Below are positions 12,300 through 23,880 of a stretch of DNA of 64,000 nt, one piece after another. The notes beneath the pieces are model-generated. The model saw only the letters and a program-made list of their open reading frames with translations, was not told where the DNA came from and did not search any database. Origin of the DNA: Tenrec ecaudatus (lineage: Eukaryota > Chordata > Mammalia > Afrosoricida > Tenrecidae). Position numbers and translations under genes: made by a program. The stretch covers positions 65,495,501 through 65,559,500 of the forward strand of contig NC_134534.1 of assembly GCF_050624435.1 (NCBI RefSeq), read 5' to 3'. Numbering within the stretch: position 1 is the first letter of the stretch; every line of letters begins with the position of its first letter.

Positions 12300-12405
12300 A
12301 GTTGGCCTGTGACCCGCAATGGCTGCAGTTCGAAACCACCAGTCGCTCCTCTGGAGAAAGATGGGGCTTTCTAGTCCTGTAAAGAGTTACACTCGTTCCA
12401 AAATC
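12300..12405 (+). repeat. AfroSINE middle fragment
   Basis: GCAGTTCGAAACCACCAGTC (good B box), then GGGGCTTTCTAGTCCTGTAA. Confidence 0.75.
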
Positions 12406-12574
12406 CACTTGCCAGGTCCACACATAGAACCTTGCTATCATGCAGACTGCATTAGAAAGTGGATTAGGACGGGTGTGGTTAGGTTAGCCTTTAGCACTTT
12501 ATCATTCGATCTCCCTGTTGATTCCTTTTATAGTTGTTTTAGTTTTTAATATTGTGGCAGATACATAATCTCCT

Positions 12575-13078
12575 GTCAGCTTGCAAAGGGGTGGAGTCTA
12601 GCCCATCAATCGGGTCATAGCCAACCATGCCTCTGTGTGGCCATGGCCTTCCCCTGAGGATTCTGGGAACTCCTATCTTCCTCCCTGGAGGTGGGACACA
12701 CACTATATCTGCTTGGTCTTCCTGCTCACAAGACGCTTGGAGCTACACTGATGTAACCAGAGCCCCAGAGCTGGAGAAGGTATGTGGGGGCCAGGCCAGC
12801 ACTGAGATGCTTCCACTGCCACGGCTACTGGATCCTCAAGACTTTCCGCCCACTGACCGGTGATCTTGCTGCATTTGATGTCATTGCATGTGTTGCATGA
12901 GTCTGAAGAGGGATTTATAGACTACTATTGGACATATGGGCTAATATCGGACTTATAGACTTGATCTGGGTGGGCTGAAATATTTTCTCAATATACAATT
13001 GCTCTTTTAGATAAAGCCCTTTCTTATACGCATATGAGGTCTATGAGTTTGTTTCTCTAGTCAACCCACTCACACAGA
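12575..13078 (+). mobile_element. ERVL/MLT2-like solo LTR
   Basis: Starts near AAAGGGGTGGAGTCTAGCCC and ends GTTTGTTTCTCTAGTCAACC...CTCACACA, the ERVL-type LTR end. Parallel to 46193-46736 over most of its length (GGGCTAATATCGGACTTATA is shared). Confidence 0.65.
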
Positions 13079-13079
13079 T

Positions 13080-13330
13080 ATTTTCTGCTTTCTTTTCCAT
13101 TGAAATTTTTTTCTATTTTGTTGTTAGCTTTTTTTTGTTTCTCTGGTTTCTTTTCTTTTTTTTAGTATATGCATTCCAAGATGGGAATTAATATCTATAT
13201 TCTATAGAGGCAGTAACTGAATTAATGGTTTCGTGGGGAGTATGACAGGGGAGCTTGGGGTGGGGGGGATGGGAACTAATACCATCTCAGGTTCCACTGC
13301 TTGAACCAAATTATAGAACCTGCACCTGAA
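13080..13330 (+). repeat. Probable L1 3'UTR relic
   Basis: T-rich start then GGGAGTATGACAGGGGAGC and G-rich GGGGTGGGGGGGATGGGAAC, typical of L1 3' ends; related in style to 30540-30860. Confidence 0.35.
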
Positions 13331-13524
13331 GTTTCATATTTCAAACTCTAAAACTGAACTCTGTATTACCCTTTATCCCTAGACTAGCCCTTTAAAAGAT
13401 TCAGCTTCAGTCACCTTTCCCATACTCAGCCATCAGTTTTGCATTGACGCTATTGCTGTAACACAACTATCTACTCTGACTTTGGTTTGTGCTGGATGAC
13501 TAAACTAAAGGCTGGGAACTCAGG

Positions 13525-13780
13525 GACTCCATGCAGGCAACCCTGGCAATCTGCTCCCGTAAAGATTACAGCCAGGAAAAGCCTATGGAGCAGTTCTCCA
13601 GGTTAGTGATTTGCCATGTGGAAGTCCGTTTCTCGTCATAGCAATTCCTAGGCCACCGGCAGCGTTCCTCTACTTAGGAAGACGCTCCCCCACCTCTTAG
13701 GACTTCGCTGCTGTCTACAACCAGCAGTGGAGTTGCTGTAGGGTTGGAATCAACTCAGCAGCCGTGGGAAAGAGGACGGT
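13525..13780 (+). repeat. AfroSINE-like pieces, rearranged
   Basis: CTGGCAATCTGCTCCCGTAA (older variant body) and, after a gap, a tail TAGGGTTGGAATCAACTCAG. Confidence 0.55.
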
Positions 13781-13849
13781 TCGAGTAACCTATAGCCCCT
13801 CTCTTTGGCCCCAACTTGTCTGATCAGTCTTCCTGAAGCAAAGAACATA

Positions 13850-14350
13850 GCACACCCCTGATCAGAAACCTTCAGTGTCTCGCCATGTTACACCACGAAG
13901 AAAGCACAAGCCACGTTGTTCAGTGTTGACATTTGCCCAAGAACTTACGAGACTTTCTTGCCCCAACCTGTCGTTCCATGATTTCTCCAGGGCCCCTATT
14001 TGAGTCCTTGACTCCCTGCAAATGAGCACATCCATTCTAGTCTTCATCTCTATCTTCCCCTGTTATGGAATACCATGGCTCCCATTTCTACTCACATTGG
14101 AGTTCTGTTCCCATGCCATTTCTAGCACCTTCCGTGTCTCTTGTGACCCTCCTCCTAAAAGTAAAATCTCCCTCCTCCTCCACCCTCTCCTGCTTTGTAT
14201 GTAGTCCCCCCCAAGGCATAATTTTATACTCTCTCTTACAGTTGCTTGAGTGGCTACTGCCTGTCCTTCTGGACTGGAAATCTTGTGAAAGTAGTGTAAT
14301 CTGCATGTAATTCATCTGTATTTCTCAGCACACGACACATTGGTTTGACA
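13850..14350 (+). repeat. L2 LINE 3' relic
   Basis: Pyrimidine-rich L2-like order: TCTTCATCTCTATCTTCCCC, then TCTTGTGACCCTCCTCC, and near the end CTGGACTGGAAATCTTGTGA and ATCTGTATTTCTCAGCAC. Confidence 0.45.
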
Positions 14351-14359
14351 CTGTAAAGT

Positions 14360-15440
14360 GAATCCTTTGTGTGAGTGAGCTAATATAGTCACACTTCGGA
14401 ATAGTAATTTAAATGATTCCTGGTGTTTGTGTGTTCCTTGTTGTAGTAACAAACAGATCCCAACCTTTTAATGATTGAGCACTTGGAATTTTGTTTCTTG
14501 CTCACATGACAATTCCTGGATCTCTACATAGTAAAACAATGCAGGCCCACCATCTTTAGGGTCTCGCTGCTGCCTAAATCCAGCCGCAGAAAGGGAAGGA
14601 GAAACAGGGAGGAAGCAGAGCTGCTTATTCTTAAGAGTTTAATGTAGGAAATGACCTACATTATTTCTCTAATTCCACTTACAGGGCCATAGCCACTTGC
14701 TAGGAGTTGCCCTCTTCCTGGAGGAGAGGCAAGAGTTTTTGTGGACATTTGTCATGATCTCTGGGACCTGCTTAAAAACAAACAACAAACGATCCTACTT
14801 CCCATTCTCATTAGGTTAGTAAGGATTTGTTGTCCTGTGGAACACAAACAGATATTTCTTATTAATTTTTATCATAACAAATTCTAATTGTTGTTTTACT
14901 TTTCTCCTTTCACTTGACCACGCTCTCATCCCCGAGTTACGTTGAATAGCACAGTCTCTTATACTGCTTGGCATTGTGAATGAATAAATAGCTTTCATCT
15001 TTATGTTCATTTGATAATGACTTTGGTTCAAATATAGCTAAAAATAAAGTTGATCTAACTATCATGTTGTTTGATGGTGAGGTTATTTTCAGCTTTTTAT
15101 TTTCTATTACTAAAAACGGGATTTGAAGTTTTTGATGATAAGTAATTCTTCTGTTAGAATAGTCCTATGGCTATTCTTTCCCAGCATTTCCCAATGATTA
15201 TTACTTTGAAACACATTGCTATAAATCAAGTTCTTGGAATTGCTAGGTCAAAGTATTTAACATGATAAAGAAATATAGATCCTCATTTCCTTCCTTGCAT
15301 TATTATACCAATCCATGCCCCCACGAAAATCTCCTGAGAATGCGATTTCCTTGAACCTCATGGTATGATGCTAATGTTAAAGAAAAAAACTATGATAATG
15401 GTAACTTACTCTACTATTTTGCCTTTATTTGAGTAGGAGC
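14360..15440. other. Intergenic, no gene seen
   Basis: AT-rich. The second half looks like a very old LINE but I cannot name it. Confidence 0.35.
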
Positions 15441-15445
15441 AAGAG

Positions 15446-15660
15446 TGGGCAGCCTTGGTAGCATAGTGGGTTAAGTTTTGGGTTGCTAACTACAAAGTCA
15501 ACAGTTCAAATCTACCAATCACTCTACTAGGGACAAATGAGACTTTCTACTCCTGGGAAGAATTGTGGCAGTCACAGAAACTCACAGGGGAAATTCTGCC
15601 CTGCCCTATAGGGTTGCTATGAGTCAGAATTGACTTGATAGTAGTGAGTATGATTATTTG
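15446..15660 (+). repeat. AfroSINE full-length
   Basis: Head TGGGCAGCCTTGGTAGCATA, B-box region CAACAGTTCAAATCTACCAA, body GAGACTTTCTACTCCTGGGA, tail GCTATGAGTCAGAATTGACT. Confidence 0.85.
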
Positions 15661-15829
15661 GTTTAGTAAGAATTAACTTACTGACCATTTGCATTTTTTC
15701 CTATAATGAATTACCTATTGTTTAATGTATCCATTCTCTGTATGATTTTCTTGTTTTCTTTTTTCCTTTTAAAGTTTCTTAATATATAAAGACCTTACAT
15801 TCTTTCATTCTCTATGTCATCATTTGAAA

Positions 15830-16170
15830 AAGTTATTCTGGGAACGTGGGCAGCATGTCAGAGCCCTGTGTCAACATACTCAAAATGCTGGGTACAATCG
15901 AATACACTAATTTAGAGCGATATGGGACGAGAAGGAAATGCCCAGGTGCCAGACATGAAGAGGTACCTAAATTAGAACAATTAGCAGCAGCTGAAGCCCA
16001 AGTGGCTAAGTGAATCCGACTTATGCCTCAATGACTGCGAGTGAGGTGATGTCTCTTGAAAGGGGAAGAAGCCAGAACACAGGCCCAACAAACACAGAAA
16101 TGTTCACAGAGGAAACCCCGGTTGGACCATCAGCTGGAAGCTGGGAGTTAAAAAGCCGCACTGTTCAGTT
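15830..16170. other. Intergenic, nothing recognised
   Basis: Mixed-composition sequence without repeat match or coding signature. Confidence 0.35.
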
Positions 16171-16179
16171 ACTCTGACT

Positions 16180-16600
16180 ACTTCACAACTATCTTCAGAA
16201 TGTCATGGGGCAAAACAACCACTGATTGTGCTCCTGGCTTCTGTGGGTTAGGGATTTGGACAGCACACGGCGAGCACGGCTTTGCTTCTCGTTGTCTGGT
16301 GCATCTGCCGGATGATTTGAAGGCGGGGGCTAGAGTCATCTGAGGATTTATTTGCTCACCTGGCTGGTACTTGATTCTGGCTGTTGACTGAAACCTGAGC
16401 TGTGACCTCTGTATAGGCTTGCTATTGGCCTCCCCATGCCACGTGACTTCCTCACACATGGTGGCTGGCTTCCAAAGGTGAGTCTCCCAAAAGACGGAGA
16501 GAGACCAGGAGACACACAGCTGGAAGTCACACACCTGTTTAATGGTCTAGGCTTGGGCCTCGCGCCGTGTTCCTCAACATTTCATTGTATCGGTTGAGGC
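16180..16600. repeat. Old interspersed repeat, family not named
   Basis: GGGCAAAACAACCACTGATTG and CACACATGGTGGCTGGCTTCC belong to a widespread mammalian relic; I cannot assign its class safely. Confidence 0.3.
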
Positions 16601-17599
16601 CATTAGTTTCAGAGGAGACCATGGATCTCTCCTCACGTGGAAGGACTCATGAGCGCAAGGAAATCAACATTCTCCTAAGATGTCAGTGGGAGCATAATAA
16701 CTCAAGGAAGGAAACCTATGGTAAATGTTTTAAAAAATAATTGGATATACTTTGACATTGCACTGATTCAACATATAGAAATGTATCCTAAAGGACTCAT
16801 CACTGGAAAATACTGCGGAAGGATGTAGAAGTGTCAGCGCCGCACTGTTAAAAGACCGTGTTGGGGCTGTGTATTAATGTGGCGGTCTCTGAAAAATGCA
16901 ATCTGCCACAAATACTGTGACCTGAAGGCTATCTAGAAAAATACCCACCACTCGTATCAGGAGGGAGCAGGGAAAGAATGTGCCTCCTCTTAGAGCTCCA
17001 ATAGGAAGAGTCAGCTGCTGGGATTGGCGCTTTGAATGCTGTATCAGCTTAAGTATGGGTCTGAATTCACATTACTACAAGGTCCAAGGACCACAATCCA
17101 AACTATGACTTATTAACTGCAGTGGTGTCACTGAAAACCAAGACCGGCCGAGACCAATGGAACCCTTTCTGTATAGCAGTTTCCGTAGTTCAGTGAAAAT
17201 TCGACTCATCTAAATAGCAAATTTTCCCCTGAAGCTGAGCTCATAAAGATTACAAATTATATAAGGGAATAAACTGCAAGGAAAGAGACATGGAAGATGC
17301 ACTTGAAACCCAAGGCCTAAAAGGAAGAGAATAGCATGGGAAATAATTTAACATAAACTCATAACATTCAGGGAAATGAAGGCTAGAATATAAAGTTTGA
17401 AAGAAAAAAGAGGGGGATTGGAAAAACATCCTGTAATAGTTGGGGCCATCTGACATAAAGAATTATGCCATTCAGATTGCAAATGGTGCTTGGTTTGAGA
17501 CCCGAGGCAGAAGCTAGTTCAAAGTACTAAGAACTGAAACTGCTAGTTAAAGATAGTAGTTGAACACATTTATTAACTCACTCTTAAATCCTATAGAAG

Positions 17600-18440
17600 T
17601 GATAGTATAAAATAATGCGTCATATATTCAGGAAGACTTCGAGAACAATAGGAAAGGCAATAGCTATACAATTTGGGGAAGGGAGAATCAGAATGGCATC
17701 AGACTTCTCATTAGCAACACTGGAAACCTGTAGAGAAGGGAGCGGTGCTTTCAAGTTTGCAGGGGAAGTGTTCTAATCTGGAATGCGATTTCGAATGTAA
17801 GTCATCCAGTAAGCATGGGGTGAAGTAACACACAATCTTTAGACATGAATGTCCTCAGAGCAATTTATGTTTTCTATCTACCCTTTCCCAAGAAACCAAA
17901 ACAAGGGATTAAAGAAGATAAAGCTTATACACATACACACTCAAAAACATATGTACGATACATGTATATGACATATAACAGGTATATAATTTTTAGATGT
18001 GAAGGCAGAGACAGCGAGATATCAGGGTCCAGCATCAGATTCTAGCAGTTAGGCAATCTTGGCATTTATCTTTATGTCTTGAAGTAGAAAGGATTTCTTA
18101 AATATGACATTCGTAAAGAAAGAAATTGATCGATTTGACTATATCCAAATTAAAAGGTTTTAGTAGCATGAAAGACACTTTCAGCTGGTTTAAAAATAAA
18201 CTAAAAGTGGAGGAAAATATCCGTAATTCAAAGACATGGCCAGAATATATAAAGAATATATAAAGAAAACACAAACCAGGCAGAGCGTAGAAAAGAGTAG
18301 TTCACAGAAGAGGACTCCTGAATGGCCAATACACATGGATTTTCAAACTAGATAAACACTAGTACATTAAGGTACCTCTTACATCCAAAGATTAGCAAAA
18401 GTTACAATGACTTAATCGCCTAAGAATGTGAGTGAACAAA
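17600..18440 (+). mobile_element. L1 LINE ORF2 remnant
   Basis: Best part is 18080-18345: ATTGATCGATTTGACTATAT, AAAGACACTTTCAGCTGGTT, then CAGAATATATAAAGAATATA and TTCACAGAAGAGGACTCCTG, the order of the L1 ORF2 C-terminal region. All frames are broken. The left part (17600-18060) is less certain. Confidence 0.65.
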
Positions 18441-18457
18441 AAGCTCTTAAGGGACTC

Positions 18458-18602
18458 TGAACCAAACCAAACTCACTGCCATTGAGTCAATACCAACCCA
18501 TAGCAACCCTATTGGACACGGTAGACCTGCCCTGTGGGTTTCTGAGACGGTAACTCTTTAAGGCAATAGAAATCCCCGCCTTCCTCCCACTCATGGGACG
18601 AT
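18458..18602 (-). repeat. AfroSINE copy, antisense
   Basis: AAACTCACTGCCATTGAGTC at left to GAAATCCCCGCCTTCCTCCC; head missing. Confidence 0.8.
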
Positions 18603-18679
18603 ACAGTGGTTTAATCACTTTATCAGTGTAATTGGCATTAACACGTGGAGAACAATTTAGTAATAGCATATGAAGTTAC

Positions 18680-19430
18680 AGATATACCTGGGGCCATGTC
18701 TCAGAATTAGAGAGCTACGAGGGAAATCCATATCAATCCAAGGCTGATTTCTTTGAGACATGGGTTAGACATGCCTTCACCCTCCAACATTCTTCACCCT
18801 ACTCGGACCCCAACCATCTCCCTCCCACAGCACTCTACTTCTCTGCTGGGTTCGATAGTCCATTGCAGTGTCCACACAGAACTCACAAGACTATGACAAA
18901 GTTGATTAGGAATCCAAACAAGTTCCAACAAGTCAGGATCAAAAACATGAAGGATACAGCTATTTTGTCTGCGGCGCTGCTTCCTCGTCTTGCCAGCATA
19001 TTTCTGTTGGTTCTTCAGCCTCTCAGCACTTGACCTTTGCCCTGCTTGGGAAAGTGCTACAAATCTCCGTAGTGCTAAGAAGTACCCAAAGGACACCCCA
19101 CTCTGCAAACCAGCCTCTTGCCCAGCGGCTTCCCTTGTTGTCCAGGCTGGGAAAGTCAGAAAGCTTGCTGCTCTAACGCATGGTCTTCGTGTTACTGTCT
19201 CTGTGCCCCCAACGCACTGCACTGCACTGCACACACGATCGTCCGTGTGATCTGCCCAAACCTCCTCTTTCTCCAAGGTTGTGAGATTCTCCGCCATTAC
19301 TGTCTCTGAGATGGCTCCCTTTATGCCCCGAGCAATGGCAAAACTGACCACTCTTGTCCCACATGCCAAATTTGCATGTCCCCAATGACAAGTAATTCAG
19401 CTGGGCCCCAGGCCACCCACTGGCTGGCTC
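18680..19430 (-). mobile_element. LTR-like repeat, class unresolved
   Basis: 18740-18960 shares order with 22960-23110 (AGACATGCCT, CCAACCAT, CTCCCACA, CACAGAACTC), which shows a dispersed family. A 191-codon open frame on the - strand over this region shows no protein motif and looks like chance in GC-moderate LTR sequence. Confidence 0.4.
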
Positions 19431-19604
19431 TTTTATGGTTCCTCTCTTAGTTAAAGGATTAACTTCCTACCTTCTCTTCTTCTGACCCATCAGGAAAAGG
19501 TTTATGGAGCAGATCATAATTTTACATTGTCATCCTCATTTGGAGACTGAGCACACTCATGAATGTGTAAGTCAACCACTTCATGCCTTTATCACCCACC
19601 CACC

Positions 19605-19606
<2 letters not shown>

Positions 19607-19646
<40 letters not shown>

Positions 19647-19671
19647 TTATTTATTTATTTATTTATTTATT
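19607..19671. repeat. (TA)n followed by (TTTA)n microsatellite
   Basis: About 17 TA units then about 7 TTTA units, a compound simple repeat likely to be length-variable. Confidence 0.9.
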
Positions 19672-20282
19672 TTCTAAATTGCTTGCGCCTATCAACCCAG
19701 TACTGTGAGCAGACAGATTCCTTGGTCTGGAGAATCTTTAGTCAGGTTGGAACTTTGGGGCTCTGCATCCATAAGCAAAGCCCAATCCAGAGGAAGCCAT
19801 AAAAAGTGCAGCCATTTATACCAGCCCACAGTGCCAAACGTTTTTCAACTTTCACTCGCTTGAGTTCCTATCAACTCTACCCGAGCCAACCTAAGCTAGC
19901 CACATGGTGTCCGCATCAAGCTTGAGAGTCCACAGCCTGTCCCCAGACCAGCAGGGCCTTCGCTCTCTCTCAGCAGTTCCCTGCCCCACGGAGGAGGTCA
20001 GTGCCCACAGGCTCACTCACAAAGACGTACAAGTCCTTAAGCTGCAAACCAGCCAGTTCTCCCTTTCTCTCTCATCTTTAGCCTCAATGGGCCCGGTCAG
20101 TGGCTATCAGCAGAGCATGTGCAGACTCAACCTGCCAATTTATTGCTGTTTTTCCTGCTTCTGCTCAACAAATGGATCCAGGCAGTCCACCATGGTGAGC
20201 ATATAAGGCTACCTGATCACCAGCTCCTTTTAACTCTTAATCCTAGAAAGAGTTTTCTCTGACGGGCACAGGTTTTTCAGCA

Positions 20283-20468
20283 AAAACCTCACTGCCATTT
20301 TGACTGTCAATTTTGACTCATGTTGTCTGGTAAGACCGACCAGGTAGAACTGCACCCGTGAATTTCCAAGACTATAACTCTACGGCAGTAGAAAGCCTCA
20401 TCTTTCTCCCACAGAGTGGCTGATGGTTTTGAACTACTGACCTTGCAGTTACCAGCCCAGTGTAACTG
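20283..20468 (-). repeat. AfroSINE near full-length, antisense
   Basis: GGTAGAACTGCACCCGTGAA, then GTAGAAAGCCTCATCTTTCT and GAACTACTGACCTTGCAGTT. Confidence 0.82.
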
Positions 20469-20474
20469 TCAGAT

Positions 20475-21165
20475 CTCTCTGGAGATAGAGTTATACCTCC
20501 GTCCTTGACTCCGCGCAAGAAAGAATTCATGCCGAAGCCTGGTTCGTGATCCCAGTGAGTTATATGAGAGTTAGAAGAAGTTTCAGGATTACACGGCACC
20601 CATAGGAGTCCTCCCGACCATGCAGCCTGGCAGAAGCTGCTCAGCATCATGCAGACAAAGTTCTCTCCCTCTCTCAACTCTAGGCTCCTGCCTTTTCAAG
20701 GATTCCACAGGGAGGCGTGGTGGACGACCCCTGATCCACCCCATTGGCTAAATTGAATTCACCTGGCCTAGGTGGGCCAATCCAGGTGGCCTAGGTGGGC
20801 CAATCCAGGTGGCGTAGGTGGGCCAATCCAGGTTTAGCGCCCACCCATGCCTACCAGCGGGGAACCTGAGCCTCTGAGCATGTGCAGTGCGCCAGTCCTT
20901 GTTCCCCTGCTTGGCTCTCTGGGCATGCGTTAATGGACATCTTTTAGCCCTGCGCCAGTCAGCCTAACAGAACCACTGCAGGGCTCCCTAAAGCCAAACG
21001 GTTTTCTTGAAAATAAAAGAGCCAAAAGTTTGTTTTCCTTTTTGTCAGGTCTTTCCCTCAAATATAAACCTTGGGTTGTCTCAGCAGTTCTGAGAGGGTC
21101 TGCCATTGCTTCAAATGCAAATATCCTGAAGGTTCTCAGGGGACTCACATTTTTATATCAGATCC
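20475..21165 (-). mobile_element. Retroviral-type LTR, antisense
   Basis: On the - strand the right-hand part reads as an LTR 3' end (CAGGCTTCGGCATGAATTC, then GCGCGGAGTCAAGGACGGAG). The left-hand upstream portion holds a triple 23-bp repeat (separate entry) as expected of a U3 enhancer. No gag, pol or env is visible next to it. Confidence 0.5.
20765..20833. repeat. 23-bp tandem repeat, three copies, with CCAAT cores
   Basis: Units 20765-20787, 20788-20810 and 20811-20833. Units one and two are identical; the third has one C-to-G change. Each contains GGTGGGCCAATCCAGGT, thus a CCAAT box per unit, and GGCCTAGG palindromic ends in two. Confidence 0.95.
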
Positions 21166-21654
21166 ATACTCTATAATGACTTGAAACAATCAAACCTATT
21201 TCTTCTGGGCAATTCCTAACTCCCCTTTTAGCAAATCCAGTCAACTATGGGCTAGATGAGGGCTTACAAGCTCTCCGTAACCATAATTCTCAATATTCAT
21301 TTCTTTTACGTATTTTACAACACTAGGTAGGTAAAACAAAAATACACTGTACAGTCAGCTAAACACATAACCTAAACACAAGCCTTTCTAAGACACTGTG
21401 CCCACCCCCATTCATGTGCATAGGGCCTTGGGCTGCAGACGGGCAGATCCTGCTGAGCCAGGCCGCCCATCAGCCGGTTTATTTTCACAACCTGGCTTTT
21501 GCTCCAGGCCACTTGAGAAGTGGCTTGTCTCCCTTAGGCTGCTCTTTAACGTGGAATACAGCCCTTTCAGCCTTTAGAAACCACCAAAGTAATCGTCTAA
21601 GAATGGACATTTTCATTTTCCATGCCTTGCTCTTTCTCTTACTACTGTATTAGA

Positions 21655-21981
21655 GCTTAATTTCTGGGCACCCTGATTTGCAGCAGGCTGTGCATAACAG
21701 TGAGAGGCCAAAATCCATTTGCAGAGTTCACATAGTCGATTAAGCCTCTATTGAATGATTTCTGAGCATTAACCAACGAATAGATAATCATGTCCTCCGG
21801 CAGAGTGCCTTGCAGAGTAGATGGCCTCCACTACTCTCTGGCCAGTCCAGGGAGGGGCAGACTCTCTTGGGGTGTGTCCTTGATGGAGGTCACCGTACTA
21901 AGGACAGTACAGAGGGTCACATCGTTATGAGTCATGCCCTGTCAGCGGTGCTCTGACTGCCTTGGTTGGAAGACCCTAGAC
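21655..21981 (-). mobile_element. LTR-like family C, left part, antisense
   Basis: The reverse of the pattern seen at 23530-23870 and 53040-53390: CAAAATCCATTTGCAGAGTT, then GGTGTGTCCTTGATGGAGG and CGTTATGAGTCATGCCC. It is interrupted at 21982 by SPIN and resumes at 22564. Confidence 0.55.
21974..21981. repeat. 8-bp target duplication of SPIN, left
   Basis: CCCTAGAC; right partner at 22564-22571 is CCCTAGCC (7 of 8 identical). Confidence 0.85.
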
Positions 21982-22563
21982 CAGTGGTTCTCAACCTTCC
22001 TAATTCCAGGACCCTTTAGTACAGTTCCTCATGTTGTGGTGACCCCAACCATAAAATTAATTTCGTTGCTACTTCATAACTGTAATTTTGCTACTGTTAT
22101 GAATCGTAATGTAAATTTCTGATATGCAGGATGTATTTTTATTGTTACAAATTGAACATAATTAAAGCATAGTGATTAACACAAAAACAAGGTGTAATTA
22201 TAATTCACGAAGTGTTGTATTGCCTCCAATACTGCTGCTTTCAACACAGCAGCTGCTTTCTACACAGTAGCTGCTCTCTACACATGTGTGACTGTTCTGC
22301 ATGAGTACGTTATGGCACCAACCCTGTCACATACACGTGTATTTGTACACAGTGTATGTGATGGAGTTGGCGGGATGATGTCATCACTCCAGGTACTTGT
22401 ATGTGGGCGTATCTGCATGTGGGCAGACCCACCTGGAGAGAGATAGAGGAGCTGTCTGGGTTCCTAACACAGAAATATGTGTTTTCTGATGGTCTTTGGC
22501 GACCCCTGTGAAAGGGTCATTCAACCCCCAAAAGGGTCAGGACCCACAGGTTGAGAACTGCTG
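21982..22563 (+). mobile_element. SPIN non-autonomous hAT transposon (SPIN_NA type)
   Basis: Terminal repeats CAGTGGTTCTCAACCTTCC and GGTTGAGAACTGCTG frame 582 bases containing the family's signature order (CCTCATGTTGTGGTGACCCC, TTTTGCTACTGTTATGAATC, TTGAACATAATTAAAGCATA, GACCCCTGTGAAAGGGTCAT). There is no transposase gene; movement needs the transposase of an autonomous SPIN in trans. The middle (22240-22490) carries extra sequence with repeats of ACACAGTAGCTGCT and CACATACACG/TGTGTATG palindromic stretches. An 8-bp duplication flanks it. Confidence 0.9.
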
Positions 22564-23330
22564 CCCTAGCCCAATCTTGTAAGCCCTTTTATCTCACATT
22601 GTAGGTGTTCCGGTCACCGTCCAGTTTCTACTTCTGTGGTCTCACCTGTAACTGATGTAGTTATCTGCCACCAATCATGCTTTTGTGAAAGTATCCTTTG
22701 CCCATCCATGCCCTTTTGGAAACTTGGTATCTCAGCGAAACCTTGGGTGCCATTTCAGCCTTAAGTTGGTGGCCTCCCTCGGCTGGATGAAGTGTCTGTA
22801 CTTTTGTGTTGTCCTTGTCTCTTTTAAGACTGAATAACTTAAATTCTCTTTTAATTATATTTGAAATTGGATCCCTTTTGTACCCTGAAGCGCTGCCTGA
22901 AATGGATGTGGGTGGATGGGCACCTATCTGCCCTCCTCTGACTTCCCTTTGCTGTAAGGCATAGTCGGACATGCCTCCGGCTGCCTTTACTCTGACACCA
23001 ACCATTCCTCCCACAACACTCTCCTGTTCGTTGCAAAGGCCACGCAGAACCCCCAGACAAGACCCCGAATTAGGGAAGTTACTCAGTTAGCGCCAAGCAG
23101 AGATACAGTCATTGGCCCAGAGCAGTGCCTCTCCTAAGCTGGCAGCCAAGTCTCTGGCCCTCAGCTTCTGCCTTTGGGGCCCAGGAAGCCAGCCTGCCGC
23201 GCTGCCTCAGGGTCGGCCCTGCTCTCTTCTGTTCCGTCTCCTGGTTTCCTCGCTTTGGCCTCGGGTCTCAGCCTGACTCCTTTTGTAAGGTAAAAAAGGG
23301 ACTCCATGTCAACATATAACTTAAGAAGAA
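22564..23330 (-). mobile_element. LTR-like family C continuation and related LTR sequence
   Basis: CCAATCTTGTAAGCCC continues the element split by SPIN (compare the reverse of ACAAGATTGGTTTAGGGCCC at 23543). 22960-23110 resembles 18740-18960. Limits are uncertain. Confidence 0.4.
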
Positions 23331-23369
23331 TAGTTATTAAGTCTTAAAAGGGACAAAGACGCGGACACA

Positions 23370-23880
23370 TGATCGGATGAAGGAGGCCATTAGCATGATA
23401 TGAAAGTTAGGAAGCTAGATAAATAGGGCATGGAACAAAAGTGATTGTCACAGATTTATGATTGGTGGCAAAGCAATACATCACATTTACAGGTAGGACT
23501 GCAGAGGACGGGACCGTGCGTTGTTAGATAGAACAGTTTACAAGATTGGTTTAGGGCCCACGGACCAAGGCCGCCAGAGTGAGGCTGATAGGGCACGACT
23601 CATGCCTATGTGACCGCCCCCTGTACTGCCCTCCTCCAAGGACACACCCGGCACACCTCTAAGAGCCCTACGTGAGCTGGCTGGAGAGGGTGGCAGTCAC
23701 CTGCTTTCCAAGGCACTCTGTCTGAGGGCAAGATCATCTTCATCCTGCATTAATGATCAGAAAAAAATCAGTGGCGGTTTAATCTATTTGGGAACCCTGC
23801 AAATGGATTTTGGTCTGTCACTGCCTTTTGCAAACTGGTGGGCTCAGCATTTAAGCTCTAATACACTCCTCTGCTCTGTC
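23370..23880 (+). mobile_element. LTR-like family C, sense copy
   Basis: CGGACCAAGGCCGCCAGAG, GGCACGACTCATGCC, TCCAAGGACACACCCGGC and CAGTGGCGGTTTAATC line up with the copy at 53040-53390. Confidence 0.5.

Noticed and set aside
18794-19369. 191-codon open frame on the - strand
   Set aside because: Lies in LTR-like repeat sequence and contains no retroviral or other protein motif.
20765-20833. CRISPR-like array
   Set aside because: Direct 23-bp repeats without spacers in a mammalian LTR; it is a simple tandem array.
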